Positions 51,567-61,462 of a stretch of 64,000 bases of DNA are shown piece by piece. The stretch is taken from contig CM075853.1 of NCBI GenBank assembly GCA_037975125.1, forward strand, positions 50,102,458-50,166,457. The letters are read 5' to 3'. Source of the stretch: Latrodectus hesperus. Its lineage: Eukaryota; Arthropoda; Arachnida; Araneae; Theridiidae. How positions within the stretch are numbered: the first letter of the stretch is position 1; every line of letters begins with the position of its first letter. The notes under the pieces are model-generated. The model was given only the letters and a program-made list of their open reading frames with translations. It made no database searches and had not been told where the DNA came from. A program made the translations under genes and the position numbers.

Positions 51567-52981
51567 CAAGGATGGGCAAACTACGGCCCGCAGGCCAGCT
51601 CCGGCCCTCCGAAAGGTTTCATGCGGCCCGCGAATAGAATTTTAATTTGTCGGTCCGATGAAAAATAAAAGAAATATGATTTATATATTATGTATCCATT
51701 CCTTCTTTTCTACTTTGTTTAAATATTATTATTTTCATTAGTTCTTTGTGAAAAAAGAAAAATCTTTTTACTTTCTCTATTTTAATTTGAGAGTAACTAG
51801 ATAACAAATTTAAGTTATATTACGACCGATAGAGCACCAACTATGACAGGAAAAAATCACGATTTCTTGGACTCTTTAATCAAAACTATCTCGTAAACAA
51901 TGTTGTTTTTCTACATTGTGTTATATATCAAGATACTCTGTGTAAATCTGCATTGAATATGAAACCCGTGCTTGATGCAGTTGTGAAACTTGTAAATATT
52001 ATTCGATCTCGTGAACTTACTCTCAGGCAATTGCGAGACTTTCTTCTGTCCATACAATTTGAATACTCGGACGAAAGCAAGTTGGCTTAGTGCAGGATGT
52101 GTTTTCGAGCAAGTTTGGCAGCTGAAAGACGACATTGTGTAATTATTCCACGCGAAAAAGTGTTCTGCGGAGTGTGAAATCTTAGAAGATACAGAATGGC
52201 TTTCGGACTTTGCATTTTTCACAGATCTTCTTCGTCATATGAACATCTTTTTCGTCATGTGTTAAAACGGAAGGGAAAATCAATTTATCGACAATATCCG
52301 GACATATCTTAAAACTTTTAAACTAAAACTTAATCTTTTTGCTGAGCATCTAGCTAAAAACGACCTGTCTCATTTCCGGAGGTTAAATTCAATACTCTCA
52401 GTAACTAAAGAAAAGCTTAAGAATTATGAAAATGGCTTGAAAAACTGCATTTTGAGTTTGAACGCAAATTTTAAGATTTCAGTGCCATTCAAACAGAATT
52501 GGATATTTTTACCAAGCCTTTCAACATAAATTGTGAAGCAGTAAGGTCAGATTTGTAGCTAAAATTAATTGAATTGCAATCAAACAATCATCTGAAGCAG
52601 CTATTTCTCAATATGCCAAAGTTATAGTTTTACACACAAATCATTATCGAAAGAAAATTTCCTAAATTTAATATCTTATACCCAGAAAATCAGTGCAATG
52701 TTTGTTTTATCTTATATATATGAACAAGTATTTTCAACTATGAACCTTAAAAAGAATCATTTCAGAACTAGACAGGCAGATAAACATTTAGGTTCGTTCC
52801 TTCAAACCTAAATACAAGAAATTTTTACAAGCGAAATCACAATTTCACTTATCTCATTAACATATTTAAATTGTAAAACTTGGATATTGCTTTTAAAATT
52901 TTAGAAAAGTTTATCTTGGCCCGCCAACATTTTTTTTCAATTTTTAGCCCATTTAATTAGTACAAAGTTTGCCCATCCCTG
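51567..52981 (+). mobile_element. hAT DNA transposon (Charlie/GTF2IRD2-like)
   Basis: A 1415-bp element. Inverted ends read CAAGGATGGGCAAACTACGG (left) and CAGGGATGGGCAAACTTTGT (right, complement). The 8-bp target duplications are AACTAAAC (51559-51566) and AACTAAGC (52982-52989), differing by one base. Length of duplication and CAGGGATGGGCAAACT-type ends are diagnostic of hAT. The interior has a heavily mutated transposase on the plus strand. Confidence 0.85.
51830..52830 (+). pseudogene. hAT transposase remnant, GTF2IRD2-like
   Basis: Fragments in shifting plus-strand frames follow the order of GTF2IRD2-type hAT transposases: an APTMTGKNHDFL start of the core, an H-x-x-L-x-x-Q/K region with a V-V-K-L-V-N-I-I-R-S-R-E-L-T-L-R-Q stretch near 51980, a WQLKDDIV segment near 52110, EDTEWLSDFAFFTDLLRHMN near 52190, and the C-terminal dimerisation part (EQVFSTMNLKKNHFRTRQAD) near 52725-52785. 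Numerous stops make it inactive. Confidence 0.72.
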
Positions 52982-53410
52982 AACTAAGCAATTATCACTT
53001 ATTGCTAAAACTTATTTAAACGCCAATGTTAATTTCAGGCTGAAACAGGTTAGCAATGCATCGGTGATCGATTGCGTAAGTATAATATAATAGTACCTTT
53101 TTTCAATGAGACGAAATTAAATTTAGTTGTATTTTGTTTTTTGCCTTAGGTGAATTGTTACCGAAATGCTTTTTTTTAACCGACAAAATTATCACCAAAC
53201 AATCTTTTGCACCAACTAGCTTTAGCTTTGTTTGGCAATTAGCTTTTTTACCACTGTTTATCAGTTTTAAGTCAATTTTTGCAGAAAAAAATTCGATTTA
53301 GTATATATTAAATTTAAAATAAAATTTTGAGCCAATAAAATCATCGTATCTACGTTATATTATTTTCGCTTCTCCGCAAAAGCAAAAGAAAAAAAATGTT
53401 ATTTCTTTAG

Positions 53411-53449
53411 GATTAAAAGCGGGGGTATAATGAAAAAGTACCAAATATT
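53411..53449 (-). repeat. Outer inverted repeat, right arm
   Basis: Inverted partner of 51379-51420, sharing the core AGCGGGGGTATAATG and the outer AGTACCAAATATT. Confidence 0.55.
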
Positions 53450-54972
53450 AATGAAATCTGTCAATATTATTAAACGCATAATGTATGCTTATTTCATAGT
53501 TATATGTTGTAATTCAAAATGAAGCAAACGTTTTTGGTTGTAGGATTTAAATGACAAAAAAAGTAAATATATAAGACAGATTTGCCAAAACTTATTTAAA
53601 AAAAAAAACGTAGGAAAACTGATCACTTATCATAATTTCATTTACTACACAGAATAAATAATATACTTATATATATTGCTTAAAATAATTGAGAAAAATT
53701 TTTGATGAGAGAAATCTTCTGAAATATATATACAATGGCTTATAACAAAACTTTATAGTTTGACATCAAAATTTTAATCCTTCTAATGACCATTTTTATT
53801 TAAACTATAAGTAATTTGTATTGTTTAGGGTTTTAGAAAAAGCAAGCTCATTAATGCAAAATAATAGTGAATTTTTTCTTTATTTCATACAATAAAGTAG
53901 CTGTGTTGTAGGAGTCGTCCTACTTACTAATGAATTTAAGTGGACTGTAATTTAATTCGTACAACATTTATTTAAACATAACGAAACATTAAAAAGGAAT
54001 AACGGAAGACCGACGTCTATCACCTTCCAATGCTACAGTTACTCTAGACAGGTAGCAAATCAGCGCACCGCGTTGCTTGTGGATTGTGTTTCACTGGTGT
54101 CTGTTTTGTGGATCCCTGGTGTCTGGTGTAGCAGCCAAACACGAAACAATGACGTCATTAATAAAGTCACTCCAAATATTAACCAATAAAAGTTTATTTA
54201 CTGTTTATCTTGCATTATTATTGTATCGCGTATTTGTTAATATTTTCATATTTAAAAACACAATCATGCCGAAAACGCCAAGAAATATTGCATGTAATAC
54301 TTTGATTTTAACATCAGCAGCAAATATTATTACTGAAGTATGTTTGGTAGAGAAAAAAAAGGAAGAACAAAATTTAAATAACATAAAACTTATTTCAATT
54401 GCCCATGCAACTTATTTAAAATAAAGATAGCAATATTTCTTTGAAATTAATTTTTATAAACTCTAAATAATAACTAAATTGGAAAATCATTTTATAAAAA
54501 AATTTTTGCTACAAATACTTATGCATTTGCATTATATTAAAAATCCTAATTTAAAGCATAATTACATTTTCTTTCAGAGTCTGTTTCATAATATTTAAAT
54601 AAAAATACAAATAAATTCATTTATCATATTAAAGTTCATGTATATTTAATGCATTCATAAAAGTAATAATAAATAAAAATATATTATTTAAATTAGAGTT
54701 TCTGCAGTGTTTTGATTGCAGTTTAAATTAAAAACGCTTTATTTAATTTTTATTAAAAATTAAAAATACTCCAAATATTTTTCTAATTTTAAAAAGCAAA
54801 TTCAATGAGAAAAATTTAAATAAAATGAAAATAGTTTTTAGAAATCTTGTGAAATTTTATTGGAGAATTGTTTTTTGAAATTATTATTAATTATTCAACT
54901 GAGATCTTTATATAGTTGATTTTTTAAAATTTTTATTAAAATAATTATCATCACGTAGGTTTCACAAGCACC
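53450..54972. other. Unassigned region left of the BEL element
   Basis: No supported gene. A patch at about 53900-54180 is less AT-rich (GTAGGAGTCGTCCTAC palindrome at 53909-53924; GCGCACCGCGTTGC) and looks like a repeat terminus or LTR debris, but I found no partner. A 115-aa frame at 54077-54424 starts inside it and has no recognisable domain. Confidence 0.4.
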
Positions 54973-55391
54973 TGTTATCTATTGAAAAATATATAATCGA
55001 ATTAATAAGTATATATTATAAAACAAAAAAAAATGAAATTCTAAAACATATTGACCAATTAAATTTAACTTGCTTTTAAAATATTCAATGATAAATTCTT
55101 CAATCTCTACAGAAAATTTGAATTCCATGTTCTTATATAAACAGCGCGAATCAAGTATATACTTGTCGCTCGGTTGTGGATGAAAAAAATTAAACATGCT
55201 GAATACTTCATTTGGTGGAAAGCTCCGCCTCAATTTAGTCATACGTGACGTCATTTTGCGGACAGCTGGTAGTCATCCACTGTGTCTGGGAGACGGTGAC
55301 CAGGTTTGCTGCCTGCCTTACAAATTACGTAAACAGCTACCTCACTTGAGTGAGTAGGAGCGCCATCTTTATTAAAACGGAGGTCTTAACA
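54973..55391 (-). repeat. 3' LTR of the Pao/BEL element
   Basis: 419 bp. In element direction it begins TGTTAAGACCTCC immediately after the purine tract and ends GATAACA, so TG...CA borders are kept. A TATA-like TTTATATAAG (complement of 55132-55141) probably marks the promoter. The left border is inferred because the 5' LTR is outside the window. Confidence 0.75.
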
Positions 55392-55639
55392 TACTCCCCC
55401 AGATTGAAATGTTAATTTCAAAACAATATCATGAATTTACATTGAAATACAATTAACATTATGCAATTAATAGTTTCAAATTTTTTGAACAAATTCAATT
55501 ATTTAACACTTGACTACATAAACATTATACTATACAATAAACACATTGCAATATACATGAGAAATGTATGAAATGTATAATATATATGAATAATAAACAG
55601 ATTTTGCTGCATTTTCAACAATGATCAATATTTTTTAAT
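55392..55639 (-). other. BEL 3' untranslated region and purine tract
   Basis: AT-rich stretch between the end of pol and the 3' LTR, closing with the G-rich tract complementary to 55394-55401. Confidence 0.65.
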
Positions 55640-56084
55640 TTACAGGTAAAATGTTCTGACATTACGTTTTACAATTGTACCATTTGGTAATCTTACGTTT
55701 ACAATTCTTATTTTAGAATCATTACCTGGAAAAACCTGTTCTGTTCTACCAATTAAATATTTATTAATAGGAAGATTATCTTCTTTAATTAAAACTAAAG
55801 AACCTATCACTACATTGTTCTTTTCAAACTGTAATTTTGTTCTTTCTTGCAAATTGCTTAAATAATCTCTTTTCCAGAGATCCCATATTTGATGAGTGGC
55901 CTTTGTTGTTTTTTTCCATCTATTAAGATTACTTTTTTTTATATTAGTTAAATTTGGGTTCGTTAATGCTTTTTAATTGTCTGCCAATTAAATAATGACC
56001 TGGACTTAGTGTTTCAAAGTCATCAAAATCAAAATTTAATGGAGTAAGGGTATCAGAATTTAAATATCCTTCGATTTTAATATA
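55640..56084 (-). pseudogene. BEL integrase C-terminal part
   Basis: Reads EGYLNSDTLTPLNFD, then LSPGHYLIGRQLKS, and after stops the last 70 codons (MQERTKLQFEKNNVVIGSLV ... GRTEQVFPGND). These match the order of Pao/BEL integrase ends (L-N-S-R-P-L, T-P-G-H-F-L-x-G, Q-x-R-x-K-W). The upstream border is the mariner-like insertion at 56085. Confidence 0.85.
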
Positions 56085-56855
56085 CAGGGTGATCTTTTTT
56101 AAGGTGACAGTGTTTGGAGCGCTCTGTAGCTCGATCTAATATCCGAAATGGCACCAAACTTGGTATTTAGACTAATCAAAACACGGAAAAAATTTCCATA
56201 AAATTGTTTTAGTTCCAAAAATCGTCTCTAGGGTGTTTTACAGCGTTTTACAATGTATAAAATGTGGGAACAAATATATACTAATGCATACAATCGTATA
56301 GTTAAATTATTAATTTTTATTTACTACATTAACTTCGCCGGTGAGGAATTAGACTACACTCAATGTGAGCACCGTTCTCAGAAATAACACCGTGCATTCT
56401 GTGTTCTTCCTCAGCCATGTGCAACATATCACGAGGAATATTCCGCACTGTCTTTGTTATGTTGTCCTTTAGAATAGACAAATTTGATTCTCCACCAATA
56501 TAAACGCACTTTCCGGTAACGTGAGAGGCATGGCCACTGGAGCTCGTTTAATTCAGCTGAGATTATTTGTCTGAGGTTTCTACTATTCTTCCTTTTATAG
56601 CCCCTATTACTGGCACTGTCAATGCACAACATTTGCATTCTTCTTTGATACCCGTGTTTTATGCTAATTCTCAATATTGTAAACTACAGCAGCGCTACAA
56701 GATGTCCTAGCGGCGACTTTTGGAACAAACATATTTTTATGGAATTCTTTTTCCCATGTTTTGATCAGTCTAAGTACCAAGTTTGGTGTCATTTCGGCGA
56801 TTAGATCGCGCTAAAGAACGCTCCAAACACCGTCACTTTAAAAAAGATCACCCTG
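56085..56855 (-). mobile_element. Short mariner/IS630-like element inserted in BEL integrase
   Basis: 771 bp with inverted ends CAGGGTGATCTTTTTTAAGG and CAGGGTGATCTTTTTTAAAG (complement), flanked by TA (56083-56084 and 56856-56857). Minus-strand remnants near 56340-56470 read V-R-N-I-P-R-D-M-L-H-M and then E-N-G-A-H-I-E, the usual C-terminal end of IS630/mariner-type transposases. Most of the transposase is deleted, so this copy is non-autonomous. Confidence 0.8.
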
Positions 56856-56857
56856 TA

Positions 56858-56966
56858 GTTTGTAGTTAAAAATTCTTCTAAAGTGAAGTTGTTGTTTCCT
56901 ACAATGCGCTTTAAGTGATATTTAAATGACTGTACACCTGATTCCCAAAGACCTCCAAAATTACTC
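56858..56966 (-). pseudogene. BEL integrase central fragment
   Basis: Reads FGGLWESGVQSFKYHLKRIV and then NNNFTLEEFL, the block that in Pao/BEL integrases directly follows the F-I-P-P-x-S/R motif and carries the last catalytic Glu (WES). It is cut on one side by the TTAA-flanked unit and on the other by the 771-bp element. Confidence 0.88.
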
Positions 56967-57164
56967 TTAAAAAAACCGAGTGGTTTTTCACCACTCGATG
57001 AGCGACGGATATTTTGTACTCCATAAAGATACAAAATGAATCCTTTTGTACTTAATTCTGCAGGGAAGTTCTCTTTCAAATACTCCATCCTCGATTCAAA
57101 GCAATTTTCACTCTTTTTTTGACGTGTTTATGGCACAAAGCAAGTGTGATGTGCTCTGATTGGC

Positions 57165-57330
57165 TTAAATCAGCACGTGGCTTTTTGCTTTCGGTTTAGT
57201 ATCGCTAAAAATGGAGGAATTTAAAATTTCATTTTGTAAAGGCGATCTATTTGAATTAAAAATATTTATAATTGAACATGAAGGAGCGCAGAAACATTTC
57301 GTCTTTCTAAGTCTTTATTTCTTATAATTA
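57165..57330 (+). promoter_or_regulatory. Promoter-like segment with small open frame
   Basis: Near the left end of the 4.5-kb unit: a CCAAT-type box (TGATTGGCTT, 57158-57167), an E-box (CACGTG, 57174-57179) and an ATG in good context at 57211 (AAAAATGGAGG). The open frame has 38 codons (MEEFKISFCKGDLFELKIFI...) and stops. It may be a first exon. No known protein is recognised. Confidence 0.3.
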
Positions 57331-57966
57331 ATTGAATGACTAAATCAAATCTTCATATTTGTGATTTTTCACCATGATATAAACTTTCCTATTCGAAAGT
57401 GTGAATGAATGAATTCTATTGAATTTATATTCATATAATATTTATAATATTTGAAATTTCTGCTTAATTAATGTTTAATAACATAAAAATGTGCTTGGAA
57501 ATTTTATTTTTTATTTCAAATACTATTTTCTGCCAAAATTTAATTTATTATAAATTAACAGTAAATTATAATAAATGCATATTTAAATTCTTTTAATTTC
57601 GAAACTACGTGAATATGACTATTACTTTTCTCCTTGATTTAAATATCCAATGTGTATATTATAGAATATTATTTAATATAGTTTATTGTACCGAATAGAA
57701 AGTGCGAGTAATACCTAATACAACATTTTACCAATGAATAAGAATAAATTTCATAAATAAAATTCGAAGCTTTTTAATTTAAATGTTGATACAATATAAA
57801 GCAAATATTAATCTACAGAATATTACTTAACACAGTATGTATTTTATTTATTAAAATTTCACTGACAATTTTTGATTTAATTGTTACTAAGTAAAAGTAT
57901 TCATAGATAAAACGAGAACAAAATTGTATGTATCAAAATCTATTATTAATTTGTATAATATTTTAG

Positions 57967-60185
57967 AATTTCCAAGAAAAATTTTTGTCGATGGAAATAT
58001 AATTTGTATTTGTATTTTATGGTTGCCATTGTCGTCAGCGAAAAAAACAATAAACAAAATTGGCAAAAGCAAATCTGAAACATGTAGTTATTTTGAAGAT
58101 GATGAAATGCAATGTAAGGAAGAAATGGCTGATCAGGTATATTCTGCATAATGTAATTTATGGAGACTGAGAAAATGTGTTAACTATTGTTATCACTACA
58201 ACTATTAATTTCATTTTGCTTGTAAAATTTATTTAAAAATTTGAAGTAATATTCTATGTTTAATGTAAGAACGTGGTAACTTAATTAAATGACATGAAAA
58301 TTCCAATCAATATTTTCAGTTAAAATCTCTTATTAAAGTTTTTGGTTTTTAAAGTTGATTTTAAAATAATGAAAGGTATAATTATTCATAAAATTAATAT
58401 CTCTTGGTAATTAGCTTAAGAAATTTTAATAACGTTTTTAAATTTATTTTGAAATAAAGTTTTGTTTGTTTTTACTGCAAAAACCAAATTCTAATTAACT
58501 TTATAATAAATTTATAATTCGTTTAAAATTTTTATATTTTTAATTTGAATTTAATTTCTTAAAAAATAAATATCCAGTATTTATAATTCACCTGACCATA
58601 ACTAGTTTTTACATGTATGATATTATTGAGTAAACACATATATATATATATGTGTATGTATTTATCCTTTCAGATAAAATGATTACAATTTGAAATGCCT
58701 AATGAAATTCATCGAGAAAAAATATTTGAATTTTACAAAGAAAATATTTAAAACAAAATAATTTAATAAGTTTTGTGATGAAAAATAGACCATCTATTGT
58801 TCTATTCTATAACAGAATTTATTTCTCTAAGTATCCAAAATAGGCTGCTTTCAATGATATATCGGTAGAATAAAACATTTTTTTTTTGCATATTTGAGGA
58901 TAATAATTAAAATACTCATGAAAGTACTAAACTTTTATATCAACATTATTTTCTAACAATGCCACAATCACTTAAGCACACCAAAATTTACTTAAATTCC
59001 TTACATAATTTGTATACCTGGATTTTTAATGGTAGAACATAAAACATGCATTTCCAAGTTTTTCGATTGCATGTGAATAAGATGTTTTAAATTATTTTAA
59101 TGCCAAAAACATTTAGTTGAAATTTTGCAGAGAAAGGATTTTTTTTTATATAAAAATGGAAAAAAATCTCATTGTTATTTTGATATTTGTTTAATGATTG
59201 CATGATCCAAAAGAAAGTAATTAAAATCTATATTTTAGAAAGTATGCAGTATTGCTTGTTTTTTATTATATTGTAGTTTTCTATCTTGTATTTTAATAAA
59301 TCATTTTACTTGCAATGTATATTTGAAAGTTAGTATATGTGATACAAAAGCAGAGTATCAAAATATTTTTGTTGTAATTTGTAAAAAAAAATTATTTATT
59401 TAGTTTCGCCTGTTTTTCAGTTACAGTTGATGGATTCAAAAATACTTTATCATTAAAAATATAAATTTATGTATACATTTATGCATTTTTATTTTCTGTT
59501 TAACAATCCATTTTGTAAATTATGATAGGGGCTATAACTATTTCATAACAAAAAAAATTTCAAAATTATTTTGCATTTGTTTCATTGCATATCAATAATT
59601 TATCATTTTTGCCACATTCGTATAAAAATTTTCAACTACTAGATAATCATTAATTTACTAACTTCAGTTACTAAGTTTTAATTAATGAGAATAACATTTT
59701 TCAAACACATTACACTTGCATTAAATTACAATAAAAAGTTCTGTTAATTTAATATAAATGATTAACAGATATATTTGATATTCAGAGGTTGACTGTTTTT
59801 TCAGTAAATGTCCTGCATTCTATGCTCCTAGAATATTATCATATGTTCAAAAACTTGTCCTATAATATAGAATAAATATGTTATAATTCAAGATGATAGT
59901 ATTTTTTAGACTGAATATAATTTTAATACAGAATATAATTACGTAGATATCTGATTCCTTGCAGCTTTATTTTTTTTAATAAATAAGGCCTAATTTTTTT
60001 GAAGTACTGTTCTTGTGAAATTTTGGTATTAAAAATTATATAGACACTAATGAGAATACAAATATTATAGAAATTTTAGTTATTATGCTTTTTTTTCGAA
60101 TTAGGTGATGAGATCTTTAGATGAAGAACAACGCTCAAAAGTAGTCAACTACACTTGCTTTGCTGTGGTCAAAAGCAAGACCTGA
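57967..60185 (+). CDS. Candidate two-exon coding segment, unknown protein
   Basis: Inside the 4.5-kb unit. Exon 57967-58136 has an acceptor (TATTTTAG) and a donor (CAG|GTATAT). Exon 60105-60185 follows an acceptor TTCGAATTAG. The phases agree, and the joined frame reads through ...EDDEMQCKEEMADQ into VMRSLDEEQRSKVVNYTCFA, ending KSKT at a TGA. An AATAAA lies near 60584. The second exon is less AT-rich than its surroundings. I cannot connect a start codon: the 57211 frame would create a stop when joined. I do not recognise the product and it could be chance. Confidence 0.25.
58190..60100. other. AT-rich interior of the 4.5-kb unit
   Basis: No recognisable feature apart from a short TA/TG run near 58638-58655. 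It would be the intron of the candidate gene above, if that gene is real. Confidence 0.4.
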
Positions 60186-61462
60186 ATATGAACTATTTTT
60201 ATGTCTGTGGATAGCGAATTTATTGATGCAGGATATGCAAGATTTAAAAGCGTTCAATATTTTACATTAATTTCATCATGTGTTTAATGTTAAGTACGAT
60301 GATAAACTTACTCTGTATTTTATGCTTTCATGGACTATATGATTTATAAATTAAAAAATGGTCCAGTTTGGACTTTAATTGCAACAATACATTCCTACTA
60401 TAATCGATCAAGATCAAAATTTTGCAAAATACATGCATTAAAATGCATATTATCTTTTTTATTCTTATTTTGTGTTATTAAACTGTCAATTCAAAGACAT
60501 TAAGCTCCAACTTTAATTTGACACCATAAACATAAGAATTTCTGTATACATATTTTTATTTAATTTTTTTCTGTATTAAAAATTGAATAAATGTTTTTTG
60601 TATAATCTTGCATTTTGTTTTTAAATTCATTCTTAGTTTCATTGAAGTTATTTTCAGTTTAAACTAAACTTGTGGAAAATATATTATGAAACAAGATTTA
60701 TTTGCAAAAACATAAGTCAGTTTTGTTCAACAGAATAATCTGTAAATATTTGTCTTTATCTTCCTGTAACTTCAAAAGTGCATATTATCAATATTCAAAA
60801 ATAAATATTTAGCAAGCCTATAAATAAATGATTTTTTCAAAAGAGCTTAAATTATATTTACTTATTTAAAATATTTTTGTATTTTTTAAATTGTGTACAA
60901 TTTGTTGTATTAATAATGTTTGTAGAAGTTGATATTGTACTTAATGGGCCCATAGTAAACTAAACTGAAAAATAAGAAGTGTGACTATTTTTTCTTGAGA
61001 ATACTACTCTCACACGTAAATTTAAATAGATATAAATAATGTAATAAATGGCTGAACAATTTGCTTGATATGGTATGTAATTTAAAAACCACTATAATTA
61101 CCCAAATCAATTAAAATGTCATATTCAATTGTACTGTTATATTATTGAGTAAAGAAATCGTATATCTTAATATTATAATTGTCAAAAAAATTAATCCTTA
61201 AAATAAAGAATCCTAAACCTAATTTCTGCATTAAATTGTCAATGTAAAAAAACCGGCAATACTTCTTTAAAAGATTGATTGAAATTCACTCTTTTTTCTA
61301 TCTAATTTACCCCTTTAAACGATTTGTTGTTACTCCCCTTAAAAGGAGTAGTTTACCCGCATCTTTCAAAAAAGTGAATTTCTATCTTAAAGATTGGTTG
61401 AGTTTTGTGAAAATGAAAGAGTGAAATTTCACTCCTGAGTGAAATCCACTCGATTTTTTTAA

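Larger units (their letters stand above)
56971..61458. mobile_element. Unclassified 4.5-kb unit with inverted termini and TTAA flanks
   Basis: A 4488-bp segment that splits the BEL integrase between F-I-P-P-R-S-H-T (right side) and FGGLWES (left side). Its ends are inverted repeats: AAAAACCGAGTGGTTTTTCA (left) and AAAAATCGAGTGGATTTCAC (right, complement). Both outer borders are TTAA (56967-56970 and 61459-61462). Subterminal structure is rich: a 7-bp-stem hairpin CGAGTGG/CCACTCG at 56977-56997, a perfect 16-bp palindrome GAGTGAAATTTCACTC at 61419-61434, and repeated TTCACTC motifs near both ends (57103, 61290, 61373). TTAA flanks are known for piggyBac, but those ends normally begin CCC, so I do not assign a family. 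No transposase is recognised inside. Confidence 0.65.

Noticed and set aside
56801..57088. Single 95-aa protein starting MEYLKENFP
   Set aside because: Only the part from FGGLWES onward is BEL integrase. The first 40 residues come from the end of the inserted 4.5-kb unit that happens to be open in this frame.
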